Below, in pieces: positions 54,777 to 62,794 of a stretch of DNA of 64,000 nt. Origin of the DNA: Tepidicaulis marinus (GTDB lineage: Bacteria > Pseudomonadota > Alphaproteobacteria > Parvibaculales > Parvibaculaceae). The notes under the pieces were generated by a model. That model had not been told where the DNA came from. It was given only the letters and a program-made list of their open reading frames with translations, and ran no database searches. A program made the translations under genes and the position numbers. Location of the stretch: contig NZ_BBIO01000005.1 in NCBI RefSeq assembly GCF_000739695.1, positions 1-64,000 of the forward strand, read 5' to 3'. How positions within the stretch are numbered: position 1 is the stretch's first letter; the number at the start of each line of letters is the position of its first letter.

Positions 54777-55919
54777 ATGAAAAGCCACGCTCGACAATTC
54801 AGCCACCGCCTGTTCGGCGCCCTTCTGGCCGGTCTGGTTCTGGCCGCGGGCCTTTTTCCCGCGCCCGCCCAAGCCACCTCCCGGATCAAGGACATTGCCG
54901 ATGTCGAGGGTATCCGCGACAACTTGCTGGTGGGCTACGGCCTCGTCGTCGGCCTCGACGGCACGGGCGACACGCTGCGCAACACCTCTTTCACGCTGCA
55001 GAGCTTGACCGCCATGCTGGAACGGCTCGGCGTCAACACGCGCGGCACGGACCTGCAAACGGAAAACGTCGCCGCCGTCATGGTGACGGCCAACCTGCCC
55101 CCCTTCGCCCCGCAAGGCACCCGCATCGACGTCACCGTCAGCGCGTTGGGCGATGCGGAAAGCTTGCAAGGCGGCACGTTGCTGGTCACCCCGCTCATGG
55201 GCGCGGACGGCGAGGTTTATGCCGTGGCCCAGGGTTCGCTGGCCGTCGGCGGTTTCAGCGCGCAAGGGGAAGCGGCGTCCATCACGCGCGGTGTGCCCAC
55301 CAATGGCCGCATCGCCAATGGCGCCATCGTCGAGCGGGAAATCGAATTCGAGCTGGCAACCCTCGGCCGGCTTCGCCTGGCACTGCGCAATCCGGACATC
55401 ACCACCTCGAACCGCATCGCCACCGCCATCAACACCTATCTGGGCGCACCGGCCGCTGAAGCGCAGAACCCGACCTCCGTCGAACTGCGCATGCCGGCAG
55501 GTTTTCAAGGTTCGATCATCGACCTTCTGACCGAAATCGAGCAGCTGCGCGTGCAGCCGGACATGCCCGCCCGCGTCGTCATCGACGAGTCTTCGGGCGT
55601 CATCGTCATGGGCCAGGACGTGCGGGTAAGCACGGTGGCCATTGCGCAAGGCAATCTGACGATCCGCGTTACCGAGACGCCGCAGGTCAGCCAGCCCAAT
55701 CCCTTTGCCGAACAAGGCGACACGGTGGTCGTGCCCCGCACGGAAGTGGAAGTGGACGAGGGCGCGGAGCGGCAATTGGCACTGGTCGGCGGCTCCGTCT
55801 CGCTGCAGGAACTGGTGAACGGCCTCAACGCGCTTGGCATCGGGCCGCGCGACATGATCACCATCTTGCAGTCGATCAAGACCGCGGGCGCTCTTCAAGC
55901 CGAAATCGAGGTGATGTAA
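54777..55919 (+). CDS. flgI: Flagellar P-ring protein FlgI
   Basis: The 380-residue P-ring protein has a signal peptide (LFGALLAGLVLAAGLFPAPAQA) and begins its mature part ATSRIKDIADVEGIRDNLLVGYGLVVGLDGTGD. Conserved segments include NVAAVMVTANLPPFAPQGTRIDVTVSALGDAESLQGGTLL and the ending LQSIKTAGALQAEIEVM. I chose the ATG with GGAG 11 bases upstream that gives a standard signal peptide. It overlaps flgJ by one base (TAATG). Confidence 0.96.
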   Translation: MKSHARQFSHRLFGALLAGLVLAAGLFPAPAQATSRIKDIADVEGIRDNLLVGYGLVVGLDGTGDTLRNTSFTLQSLTAMLERLGVNTRGTDLQTENVAAVMVTANLPPFAPQGTRIDVTVSALGDAESLQGGTLLVTPLMGADGEVYAVAQGSLAVGGFSAQGEAASITRGVPTNGRIANGAIVEREIEFELATLGRLRLALRNPDITTSNRIATAINTYLGAPAAEAQNPTSVELRMPAGFQGSIIDLLTEIEQLRVQPDMPARVVIDESSGVIVMGQDVRVSTVAIAQGNLTIRVTETPQVSQPNPFAEQGDTVVVPRTEVEVDEGAERQLALVGGSVSLQELVNGLNALGIGPRDMITILQSIKTAGALQAEIEVM

Positions 55920-56230
55920 TGGAACTCTCCGGCGCCTTTTCCGCACAGCTCGCCGCACAAAGCCATGAGCCTTCCTCCTTGCGCACCCGCAACGCGGAGA
56001 AAGCCCGCGAAGTGGCGCAGGATTTCGAGGCGCATGTCATTTCCGCCTTTGCCGAAAGCATGTTCGCTGAAATTCCGACCGATGGCCCCTTTGGCGGCGG
56101 CCACGGCGAGAGTGTGTTCCGCTCCTTGCTCATTCAGGAATATGGCAAGGAAATGAGTCAATCGGGCGGTATCGGTATCGCCGATAATGTCTTCAAGGAA
56201 ATTCTCAAATTGCAGGAGGCATCGCAATGA
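55919..56230 (+). CDS. flgJ: Rod-binding protein, FlgJ N-terminal type
   Basis: The 103-residue protein matches only the N-terminal rod-scaffold domain of FlgJ: REVAQDFEAHVISAFAESMFAEI, GESVFRSLLIQEYGKEMSQSGGIGIADNVFKEIL. The muramidase domain of enterobacterial FlgJ is absent, as usual in Alphaproteobacteria, so another enzyme must open the peptidoglycan. It is coupled to flgI and overlaps the next gene (ATGA). Confidence 0.93.
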   Translation: MELSGAFSAQLAAQSHEPSSLRTRNAEKAREVAQDFEAHVISAFAESMFAEIPTDGPFGGGHGESVFRSLLIQEYGKEMSQSGGIGIADNVFKEILKLQEASQ

Positions 56231-56703
56231 CCGCTGCACGCAAATCCAACTACACCGCCATCGAAGCGGCCCCGCCCCGCGAGCGCGTGGAGCGGCTGAT
56301 CTCCGTTACGGACCATCTGATGCGGATCGTGGAACAGGAAAGCACGTTCCTGCGCAACAAAGAACCCTACCGGATCGAGGAAGTGCATGAAGAAAAACTG
56401 CGCCTGACCTCCGATTACGCCATGGATATCGGCCTTCTGAACAAGACGCCGCATATCCTCGATCAGGCGCCTGCCGAGACCGTTTCCCGGCTCAAAAACA
56501 ACATGAAACAGCTTTCAGAAAAGCTGACGGAAAACGAAAAGCTGCTCGGCGCGCTGAAAGACGCCTCCGAGAATCTGATCAAGAATATCGCCCGCATCGC
56601 CGCGCGCGAAAGACGCCCCGCTGCCGGCTATGGCAATTCCGGCCAGATACCGGATCTGCCGAAGACGGCTCCTTCGGCTCTCTCGCTCGACAGGCAGATT
56701 TAA
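56227..56703 (+). CDS. FlgN/FlbY-like flagellar protein
   Basis: The 158-residue, almost wholly helical protein has long heptad-rich stretches: RVERLISVTDHLMRIVEQESTFLRNKEPYRIEEVHEEKLRLTSDYAMDI, then RLKNNMKQLSEKLTENEKLLGALKDASENLIKNI. This is the FlgN-type chaperone pattern; in Caulobacter the gene in this place is flbY. FlgN chaperones carry hook-filament junction proteins to the export gate. Its role here is inferred from fold and position. Confidence 0.75.
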   Translation: MTAARKSNYTAIEAAPPRERVERLISVTDHLMRIVEQESTFLRNKEPYRIEEVHEEKLRLTSDYAMDIGLLNKTPHILDQAPAETVSRLKNNMKQLSEKLTENEKLLGALKDASENLIKNIARIAARERRPAAGYGNSGQIPDLPKTAPSALSLDRQI

Positions 56704-56767
56704 CGAGCTCCACTCGCGCAAGGGATTTGCTGGGTCCGTACAGTTTTCCACAAAAGGTTAAAATGCT

Positions 56768-56782
56768 TTAACCCGGCGTTAA
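56768..56782 (+). promoter_or_regulatory. CtrA-type box upstream of flaG
   Basis: TTAA-CCCGGCG-TTAA matches TTAA-N7-TTAA exactly, with an additional TTAA at 56758, about 80-95 bases before flaG. Confidence 0.65.
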
Positions 56783-56843
56783 AGCTTGCCGCCTATGCTG
56801 CTGTCCTAGGGGATGTTTGTGTTCAACCTTAAGGGGGGAGAGC

Positions 56844-56909
56844 ATGAAACGGTGGCTTAGATGGATAGCATCGCCCCATTGCCAGGAACGCAGTCTCTTG
56901 CAGCGCTAG
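56844..56909 (+). other. 21-codon ORF overlapping the flaG start in another frame
   Basis: The strongest ribosome-binding site in this leader, AAGGGGGGAGAGC, precedes an ATG at 56844, not the flaG ATG at 56861. This ATG opens MKRWLRWIASPHCQ and stops after 21 codons, 49 bases into flaG. The peptide is basic and Trp/Arg-rich. It may be a regulatory overlapping ORF that tunes flaG translation, or an accident. Confidence 0.35.
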
Positions 56910-57226
56910 CTGCAGGGGATAAGCCCGCGCGCACGGCCGAAGCCCAAAGCGTAACCCCGCGCCCGGTCGAGCGGTCCCGCCCCGCAAACGCCGCTCAAAA
57001 CGGCCAGGAAGGCGATGAAGCCGCCATCCGCGCAACCATTGCCGAATTCTTTGCCGAAAACCGCGAAATCCATGTCGAAGTGGACGACCCCTCGGGCCGC
57101 GTCATCTTTCAGTCGCTGGACAAGGAAACCGGTGAGGTGAAAAACCAGGTGCCGAGCGAAGATATCGTCAAGCTCGTCACGCAGTTGCGCAACCCGCGCG
57201 GGCTCATCGTCGACGCCAAAGCCTGA
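56861..57226 (+). CDS. flaG: FlaG family flagellar protein
   Basis: The 121-residue protein has a disordered N-terminal half and the FlaG domain at about 70-118: REIHVEVDDPSGRVIFQSLDKETGEVKNQVPSEDIVKLVTQLRNPRGLIVD. FlaG proteins influence filament length in several bacteria. GGTGG lies 6 bases before the ATG; a stronger site upstream belongs to an overlapping short ORF. It is followed by the glycosyltransferase pair. Confidence 0.85.
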   Translation: MDSIAPLPGTQSLAALAAGDKPARTAEAQSVTPRPVERSRPANAAQNGQEGDEAAIRATIAEFFAENREIHVEVDDPSGRVIFQSLDKETGEVKNQVPSEDIVKLVTQLRNPRGLIVDAKA

Positions 57227-57285
57227 CCGCCCCTCCCCCCGCGTTCCTTCTGCGCCGCCTGAAATCCGCGCGCCTTTTCTTCTCC

Positions 57286-57300
57286 TTAACGGATCACTAA
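57286..57300 (+). promoter_or_regulatory. Near-match CtrA box upstream of the glycosyltransferase pair
   Basis: TTAA-CGGATCA-CTAA has one mismatch to TTAA-N7-TTAA, with a further TTAA 3 bases on, 76-90 bases before the start codon. Confidence 0.45.
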
Positions 57301-57375
57301 CCTTAATTTGGGACGAATAGAGTCCTCAAGGTCAGATCTGACGGGCGCCCGCGCCCGCAAGGAGCCCCAGGCATT

Positions 57376-59433
57376 ATGACGCACACGCCTTCAGCGCCCG
57401 CTCTGCAGGAAAATACCGAGATTGCGAGCCGCTTCGAGCGCGCCATGCGGCTGCACCAGAAAGGCCGGCTCGACGAAGCCGAACGCCGCTATGCCCGTAT
57501 CCTTGAAACCGATCCGAACCATGCCGATACGCTGCACCTCCTGGGCGTTCTGAAAAGTCAGCGCGGCCAGCGCGAAGAAGCCGAAACATTGGTGCGCAAG
57601 GCCATCGCGATCGATCCGACGCACCCGATCTATCATCTGAATTTGGGCGGCATTCACATCGACGGCCAAAAATATCTCGGCGCCTTGGATGCATTCGACG
57701 CCGTCATTGCCCTTGATGACCGGATTGCCAAAGCACACACGTTGAAGGGGCACGCCCTGCTTCAACTGGAACGGATCGAGGAGGCAGAGAAACAGCTCAA
57801 TCACGCGTTGACGATTGAAGGGGTGGATGGTGTTACCGTTTACGGTGACCTCTTTGAGGTCAACATAAAGCAGGAAGATGCGACCGCTCTGCGCGAAACC
57901 ATTGCCCAGGCATTGGAGCAATATCCGAACAACGCAAATCTCCAATATCGCGCAGCAAACGCGCTGCGCGCGTTCGAGTTTCACGAAGATTCGCTTCCCT
58001 ACTATGAACGGGCAACCGAAATCGACCCTTCCCTGATCGGCGCTTACTGCAACCAAGCCCTGTCTTTGTCAGGCCTGAAGCGGCGCGATGAGGCGAGGAA
58101 ACTCCTGAAACAAGCTCTGCGCCGGCGGGGAGACATCCCGGAACTCTACCTTGCCCTTTCGATGATTGCGCATGATGACGGAGAGTTACAGGAATCCGTC
58201 GACTGGGCCGAAAAGTCGCTGGAAGTGTCCCCTGAATTCGCCTTTGGATACAGTGCCATCGCCCGGGCCCTGGGCACCAACGGCATGTACCAGGACGCGA
58301 TCGCCGCTTACAAGAAAGCGCTTGAACTCGACCCGACGATGTTCTCGGCACTCCAGAACCTGGGCAGCACACTCTATTCGATCGGCTTTCCCGAAGAAGC
58401 GATCACTTATTACGCCAAATCCCTTGAGCAAAACCCGAAGAACGACATCGCTTATTGGAACCTGTCCCTCGCCTTCTTATCGACGGGCCGGCTGGATGAT
58501 GGCTGGGGGCTCTACAGCTACGGCTTCACCAGCAAGCAGCGCAAACCCTACCGCCCCTTCCCCGGCCTGCTGTGGGACGGTTCTTCACTCGAAGACAAGA
58601 CCATCATGCTGTGGCGCGAACAGGGGATTGGCGACGACCTGCGCTACGCCTCTGTCTATGGGGAGATCATCGCCAAGGCGAAGAAAGTTATTATCGAAAC
58701 CGATCCGCGTTTCGTGCCGCTCTACCAGCGCACCTGGCCGGAGGCAACCGTCCGCCCGGAAACGGGAACGAGCACCGGCCTCGGCAACATGGAAGAGGTG
58801 GATTTCGACGTGACGGCGCCGGCCGCCTTGGCCGCCTCTTATCTCCGCCCCACACTCGAAGACTTCCCGCCGCATCAAGGATATCTCGTCCCCGACCCTG
58901 CCAGGCGGAAAGTTTTCAGAGAATGGCTGGAGTCGCTTGGCCCCGGCCTTGCGCTTGGTTTTGCCTGGCGGTCCCGTCACAGAAACGCTACACGCGATCA
59001 TTTCTACACAGAGCTTGAAGATTGGCTTGATCTGTTCAAAACACCGGGCATCAAGATCATCAATCTGCAATACGATAACGCGGCACCAGACCTTGAGGCT
59101 TTCGAAAAGCGTCACGACATTAAAATTCACCAATTCCCCGACCTCGATCTCTTCTCCGACCTCGAAGGCGCCGCCGCTCTCACCAGAGAACTTGATCTTG
59201 TCGTGACTGCCGGGACGTCGGTCGGCGATATGGCCGGCGCACTCGGCATTCCGGTTTTTACTTACAGTTTCGCCAAACATTTTGCCAAACTCGGGACCGA
59301 TTATGTGCCCTGGTTTCCCTCCATGGACATCACGGATTTCTACCCAGGGATCACCCCCAAAGAGGAATACGTTTGCGAAGTATCCGAGAAATGCAAACGC
59401 CTGATCGACGAGATGCAAAGGACAGCGTCATGA
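57376..59433 (+). CDS. TPR-glycosyltransferase, FlmG-like flagellin-modifying enzyme (copy 1)
   Basis: The 685-residue protein has about ten TPR units in residues 15-390 (RFERAMRLHQKGRLDEAERRYARIL, AIAAYKKALELDPTMFSALQNLGSTLYSIGFPEEAITYYAKSLEQNP) and a C-terminal GT-B-like half (about 400-680). The latter has LWREQGIGDDLRYASVY, GLALGFAWRSRHRNATRDHFYTELEDWLDLF and LVVTAGTSVGDMAGALGIPVFTY. The layout is that of Caulobacter FlmG, whose TPR part binds flagellins and whose catalytic part attaches a nonulosonic acid. Placement just before two flagellin genes supports the role. The sugar is unknown, and no sugar-synthesis genes are in the window. It overlaps the next gene (ATGA). Confidence 0.85.
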   Translation: MTHTPSAPALQENTEIASRFERAMRLHQKGRLDEAERRYARILETDPNHADTLHLLGVLKSQRGQREEAETLVRKAIAIDPTHPIYHLNLGGIHIDGQKYLGALDAFDAVIALDDRIAKAHTLKGHALLQLERIEEAEKQLNHALTIEGVDGVTVYGDLFEVNIKQEDATALRETIAQALEQYPNNANLQYRAANALRAFEFHEDSLPYYERATEIDPSLIGAYCNQALSLSGLKRRDEARKLLKQALRRRGDIPELYLALSMIAHDDGELQESVDWAEKSLEVSPEFAFGYSAIARALGTNGMYQDAIAAYKKALELDPTMFSALQNLGSTLYSIGFPEEAITYYAKSLEQNPKNDIAYWNLSLAFLSTGRLDDGWGLYSYGFTSKQRKPYRPFPGLLWDGSSLEDKTIMLWREQGIGDDLRYASVYGEIIAKAKKVIIETDPRFVPLYQRTWPEATVRPETGTSTGLGNMEEVDFDVTAPAALAASYLRPTLEDFPPHQGYLVPDPARRKVFREWLESLGPGLALGFAWRSRHRNATRDHFYTELEDWLDLFKTPGIKIINLQYDNAAPDLEAFEKRHDIKIHQFPDLDLFSDLEGAAALTRELDLVVTAGTSVGDMAGALGIPVFTYSFAKHFAKLGTDYVPWFPSMDITDFYPGITPKEEYVCEVSEKCKRLIDEMQRTAS

Positions 59434-61247
59434 ATGGGAAAAATCATGTTTTGGCGGAGCCCGCCGCTGCCATAGGCACCGATCAGGTCATTCAAAGCGG
59501 ATTGCAGTTCCACCAGCAAGGCGCGTTCGATAAAGCCGCGCGCCTCTACGAAAAAGTGTTGAAGAAAGAGCCCGGCAATTTGGCCGCGCTCAACTTCCTT
59601 GCCGATGCGAGACTGCGGGAAGGCAAACCGGCACGCGCCGTTCAGACCGCGCAAAAAGCTCTGAAACTCAAAGGGGATATGCCCGGCACGCTCTTCATTC
59701 TCGGCAATGCACTGAGTGCCATGGGCCGTCACGCCGAGGCAGCTCGCCAACTTGAAGAAGCCATTCGGCTAAAACCCGATTATGCCGATGCCTATCTCTC
59801 GCTCGGCAATGCGTACCGGGAACTGGGTGAAGGCGGAAAATCGCTCGCCGCTTATGAAAAGCTAAGCGATCTGAGCCCCGACTTCGCCGAAGCCCGCTTC
59901 AACCTCGCCAATGCCTACCGGCGGGAGGGACTACTGGAAGAGGCGGCGGACGAATATGCCGAAACACTCCGGCTTGATCCTCGTATGGCTGTCGCTCACA
60001 GCAATCTTGCCGGCACGCTCTCCAAACTCAACCGACCAGAAGCAGCGCTTGATCACGCGCAAAAAGCCCTCGCGCTCGATCCCGTCCTGAGCACGGCTTA
60101 CGTCAATGCCGGCAATGCGCTCAAGACACTCGGCGATCTGACAGCAGCGGAAGCTCAGTACAGGCACGCCCTGGAACATGCCGATGAGGACGCAAGCACC
60201 CATGGCCTGCTCGCAACGAGCCTCCAAGGTCAAGGCCGTTTCGAAGAAGCCTTTGCCGAATATGCACACGCCCGGAAACTCGATCCGCGTTCCGATCTCA
60301 TTCTGGGGGATTTAAGCACAGCGCAGCTCGCCGCAGGCCACCTCGGCGAAGGATGGGACAACCACGAAGCCCGCTTCAAAGCCGGCACGAATATCGGCAA
60401 CCGGGATTTTCCGGGTGTGCCCCGCTGGAACGGGGAACCTCTCGACGGTAAGACGATCCTTGTCTGGAAAGAACAGGGGATCGGTGACGACATCCGCTAT
60501 ATTTCCTGTCTGCCCGATCTTCTGGCCGCCAAACCTGAAAATGCAACCTGCCGGGTGGAAACCGATCCCCGTCTCATCAAGCTCTACGCGCGCAGCTTTC
60601 CCGGCGCCATTATCGAAGGCATCGGGGCGAACGATGCAGCAGAAGACATCGATTATCAGATCCCCATGGGGTCCCTTGCCCGTCTTTACCGGCGCTCGCT
60701 CGATGCTTTTCCGGCAACACCGGGATATCTGGTCCCGGACCCGGAGCGCAGGCAAGAACTGCGTGCTTGGGTCGACGGGCTTGGCGAGGGCCTGAAAGTC
60801 GGCTTCGCCTGGCGAAGCGGCAACATGGGTGAGGGTCGCTCGGTCCACTACACGCAAATCGAAGACTGGGCAGAACTGCTGGCTCTGAAAGGGATCGAAC
60901 TCGTCAATCTGCAGTATGGGGCTGTCGAGAGCGAGTTGAAACGGGCCGAGGAGAAGACCGGCCGCGTCATTCATCAAGCCGAGCTCGATCTCTTCAACGA
61001 TCTGGACGGTGCGGCGGCCCTGACCGCCTCGCTTGACCTTGTTATCAGCGCGGGCACTTCCGTCGCCGATATGGCCGGCGCGGTCGGCACGCCCACTTTC
61101 ATTTATGCCCCTGCCTTCCACCCCATGATGCTGGGAACCGATCACCTGCCCTGGTATCCCGCCATGCAGGCCTTCGCGCGTAAATGGAACGAGCCCATGG
61201 CGCAGGTTGTGGAAAAGATCACGGCGGCCCTTACCGCCCGGCTCTAA
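59430..61247 (+). CDS. TPR-glycosyltransferase, FlmG-like flagellin-modifying enzyme (copy 2)
   Basis: The 605-residue paralogue of the preceding gene has about eight TPR units (residues 20-300: AAYEKLSDLSPDFAEARFNLANAYRREGLLEEAADEYAETLRLDP) and the same C-terminal half: VWKEQGIGDDIRYISCL, GLKVGFAWRSGNMGEGRSVHYTQIEDWAELL, NLQYGAVESELKRAEEKTG, LVISAGTSVADMAGAVGTPTFIY. The catalytic-half motifs align one to one with copy 1, while the TPR part is shorter and different, as expected if each binds a different flagellin or partner. The ATG overlaps the copy 1 stop. A longer frame upstream is open but lies inside copy 1. Confidence 0.85.
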   Translation: MNGKNHVLAEPAAAIGTDQVIQSGLQFHQQGAFDKAARLYEKVLKKEPGNLAALNFLADARLREGKPARAVQTAQKALKLKGDMPGTLFILGNALSAMGRHAEAARQLEEAIRLKPDYADAYLSLGNAYRELGEGGKSLAAYEKLSDLSPDFAEARFNLANAYRREGLLEEAADEYAETLRLDPRMAVAHSNLAGTLSKLNRPEAALDHAQKALALDPVLSTAYVNAGNALKTLGDLTAAEAQYRHALEHADEDASTHGLLATSLQGQGRFEEAFAEYAHARKLDPRSDLILGDLSTAQLAAGHLGEGWDNHEARFKAGTNIGNRDFPGVPRWNGEPLDGKTILVWKEQGIGDDIRYISCLPDLLAAKPENATCRVETDPRLIKLYARSFPGAIIEGIGANDAAEDIDYQIPMGSLARLYRRSLDAFPATPGYLVPDPERRQELRAWVDGLGEGLKVGFAWRSGNMGEGRSVHYTQIEDWAELLALKGIELVNLQYGAVESELKRAEEKTGRVIHQAELDLFNDLDGAAALTASLDLVISAGTSVADMAGAVGTPTFIYAPAFHPMMLGTDHLPWYPAMQAFARKWNEPMAQVVEKITAALTARL

Positions 61248-61296
61248 GTCCTTGTTTTTTCACGGCCGTCTTACTGGGCGTAATTTTCCGGTAAGG

Positions 61297-61323
61297 CGGC
61301 AAAAACTGCCCGCAAACGGCAAG
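61297..61323 (+). promoter_or_regulatory. GGCAA/TGCC enhancer-like words upstream of flagellin
   Basis: CGGCAAAAACTGCCCG (61297-61312) is an imperfect dyad, followed by a further CGGCAAG (61317-61323), 65-90 bases upstream of the sigma-54 promoter. The half-sites match those at flgF and flgI. Confidence 0.5.
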
Positions 61324-61386
61324 TTTTCCCTACCTCCCCCATTCCAAAATACACATAAAACATTGATATGAAACAGTTTTTCAGTG

Positions 61387-61402
61387 TGGCCCGCCCTTTG
61401 CT
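61387..61402 (+). promoter_or_regulatory. Sigma-54 promoter of the first flagellin transcript
   Basis: TGGCCCGCCCTTTGCT has GG and GC exactly 10 bases apart. Transcription would start near 61413, 35 bases before the small ORF and about 192 bases before the flagellin ATG. Confidence 0.83.
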
Positions 61403-61447
61403 CCTACCTCTTCGACCATTGCCGGTTGTCGGCACGAGGAGATCGAT

Positions 61448-61612
61448 ATGAGCGATCAACGGATCTTTTTTACGGAAGACAAGACGAGTGTGAATAAGTT
61501 CGCGTTCCGTAAAGACGCCGTTTACCCAGAATTAATCATTAATTCCGAGTATATGGCTCGTGCCGCAGTGAAACAGACCGGCTTAAACCCGGAGGGTAGC
61601 AACAATGGCTGA
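61448..61612 (+). CDS. 54-codon small ORF coupled to flagellin, unknown
   Basis: It has a strong ribosome-binding site (GAGGAGATCGAT-ATG) 35 bases after the predicted sigma-54 transcription start, so it would be the first ORF on the transcript. The 54-residue product starts MSDQRIFFTEDKTSVNKF and ends GLNPEGSNNG. Its TGA overlaps the flagellin start region by 8 bases, and the flagellin ribosome-binding site lies inside it, which suggests translational coupling. Against it: two TTA codons, rare in this genome, and no family match that I know. It may act as a leader controlling flagellin translation rather than as a functional protein. Confidence 0.5.
   Translation: MSDQRIFFTEDKTSVNKFAFRKDAVYPELIINSEYMARAAVKQTGLNPEGSNNG
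61529..61545. promoter_or_regulatory. Perfect 17-bp palindrome in the flagellin leader
   Basis: GAATTAAT-C-ATTAATTC is a perfect dyad with a single central base, about 117 bases after the predicted start of transcription and 60 bases before the flagellin ATG, in the middle of the small ORF. The symmetry constrains the coding sequence, so it may have a role of its own as a protein-binding site or RNA hairpin. Confidence 0.6.
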
Positions 61613-62735
61613 AGTGGTTCTATCGGGTGCAATCCGCTCGAACCTTTTGAGTATCCAGAACACGGCGAGATTGCTGGACGACACCCAGCTGCGCCTGTCC
61701 ACGGGTCTCAAGGTAAATAGCGCGGTCGACGATCCGACTGCATTTTTCCAGGCACGCTCGCTCAACACGCGCGCCGGTGACCTGAACCGGCTGGTGGACT
61801 CGCTCCAGCAGTCGATCAACACGATTCAGACGGCCGATGAAGGCATCACCTCGCTGCAGAAGCTGGTGGAAAGCGCCAAGGCACTTGCCAACCGCGCGCT
61901 GGAAACGCCCATCGTCGCCTCTTCTTCCGAAGGCCCGCGCCAGGTTGTAACCGATCCGAGCGTTGCCGCCACAGCCTTCAACACCGCGATTGCCAGCACC
62001 GACGTGCTCACCGTGCAGGTCGGCGGCGGCTCGGTCCGCTCCGTCACCGTGGGCAGCAAGACCGTCGGCGAGCTTGTCAGCGCCATTAACGGTCTTACCG
62101 GGGTTTCGGCTGAAATTACCAACGAGCGCTCGCTCAAGATCGAGGGCGATAGCGGCCGTGCGCTGGTTATCTCCAGCTCGACCGGTTCAGTCGCGCAGGA
62201 TCTCGGCCTTGCCGGCTCGTTCACGAACGGCACGAACCGCGACAAATTCGAGTCGGACTATAATGAGCTCCGCCTCCAGATCGATCAGCTGGCCGGTGAC
62301 GCGAATTACCAGGGCGTCAACCTGCTGCGCGGCGACGATCTGACCATCAATTTCAACGAAAGCCAGACCAGCCAGATCACCATCCGCGGCGTGGACTTCA
62401 CCGTGGACGGCGACCTGAGACTGCCGGAAATCACCGCCCGTTCTTGGGAAAACGAGGTGAACCTGCGCAACACGGTCCGCGATCTCGATGCGGCAAGCCG
62501 CACTTTGCGCACCCAGGCCTCCACCTTCGGCTCAAACCTGGGCGTGGTGGAGATCCGTCAGGGCTTTACCGACCAGCTCATCAACACGCTGGAAGGCGGC
62601 GCGGCAGATCTGACTCTGGCCGATACGAACGAGGAAGGCGCCAATCTGCTTGCCTTGCAGACCCGCCAGCAGCTCGGTTCGGTGGCGCTCTCCATCGCCT
62701 CGCAGTCCGAACAAAGCGTGCTGTCGCTCTTCTAG
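61605..62735 (+). CDS. Flagellin (copy 1)
   Basis: The 376-residue flagellin has the conserved N-terminal D0/D1 (LSGAIRSNLLSIQNTARLLDDTQLRLSTGLKVNSAVDDPTAFFQARSLNTRAGDL) and C-terminal D1/D0 (NTVRDLDAASRTLRTQASTFGSNLGVVEIRQGFTDQLINTLEGGAADLTLADTNEEGANLLALQTRQQLGSVALSIASQSEQSVLSLF). The middle part (about 120-290) is shared with copy 2, including SFTNGTNRDKFESDYNELRLQIDQLAGDANYQGVNLLRGDDL. The many exposed Ser/Thr in the middle are possible glycosylation sites for the enzymes encoded upstream (inference). GGAGG lies 10 bases before the ATG. Confidence 0.96.
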   Translation: MAEVVLSGAIRSNLLSIQNTARLLDDTQLRLSTGLKVNSAVDDPTAFFQARSLNTRAGDLNRLVDSLQQSINTIQTADEGITSLQKLVESAKALANRALETPIVASSSEGPRQVVTDPSVAATAFNTAIASTDVLTVQVGGGSVRSVTVGSKTVGELVSAINGLTGVSAEITNERSLKIEGDSGRALVISSSTGSVAQDLGLAGSFTNGTNRDKFESDYNELRLQIDQLAGDANYQGVNLLRGDDLTINFNESQTSQITIRGVDFTVDGDLRLPEITARSWENEVNLRNTVRDLDAASRTLRTQASTFGSNLGVVEIRQGFTDQLINTLEGGAADLTLADTNEEGANLLALQTRQQLGSVALSIASQSEQSVLSLF

Positions 62736-62774
62736 CAGAGCTTTCTGCGGCAGTTCATTGTTGCCTTTTACTTC

Positions 62775-62794
62775 AGCGGAGCTTCGGCTCCGCT
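62775..62794 (+). terminator. Rho-independent terminator of flagellin copy 1
   Basis: AGCGGAGC-TTCG-GCTCCGCT is an 8-bp stem with a UUCG tetraloop, followed by a run of T. This is the strongest terminator in the window; it ends the first flagellin transcript, so copy 2 must have its own promoter. Confidence 0.96.

Larger units (their letters stand above)
61248..61604. promoter_or_regulatory. Flagellin control region and structured leader
   Basis: It holds an imperfect hairpin right after the copy 2 stop (61270-61295), GGCAA-type enhancer words, a sigma-54 promoter, and a 192-base leader that contains a 54-codon ORF and a perfect palindrome. These are listed separately. Confidence 0.7.
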
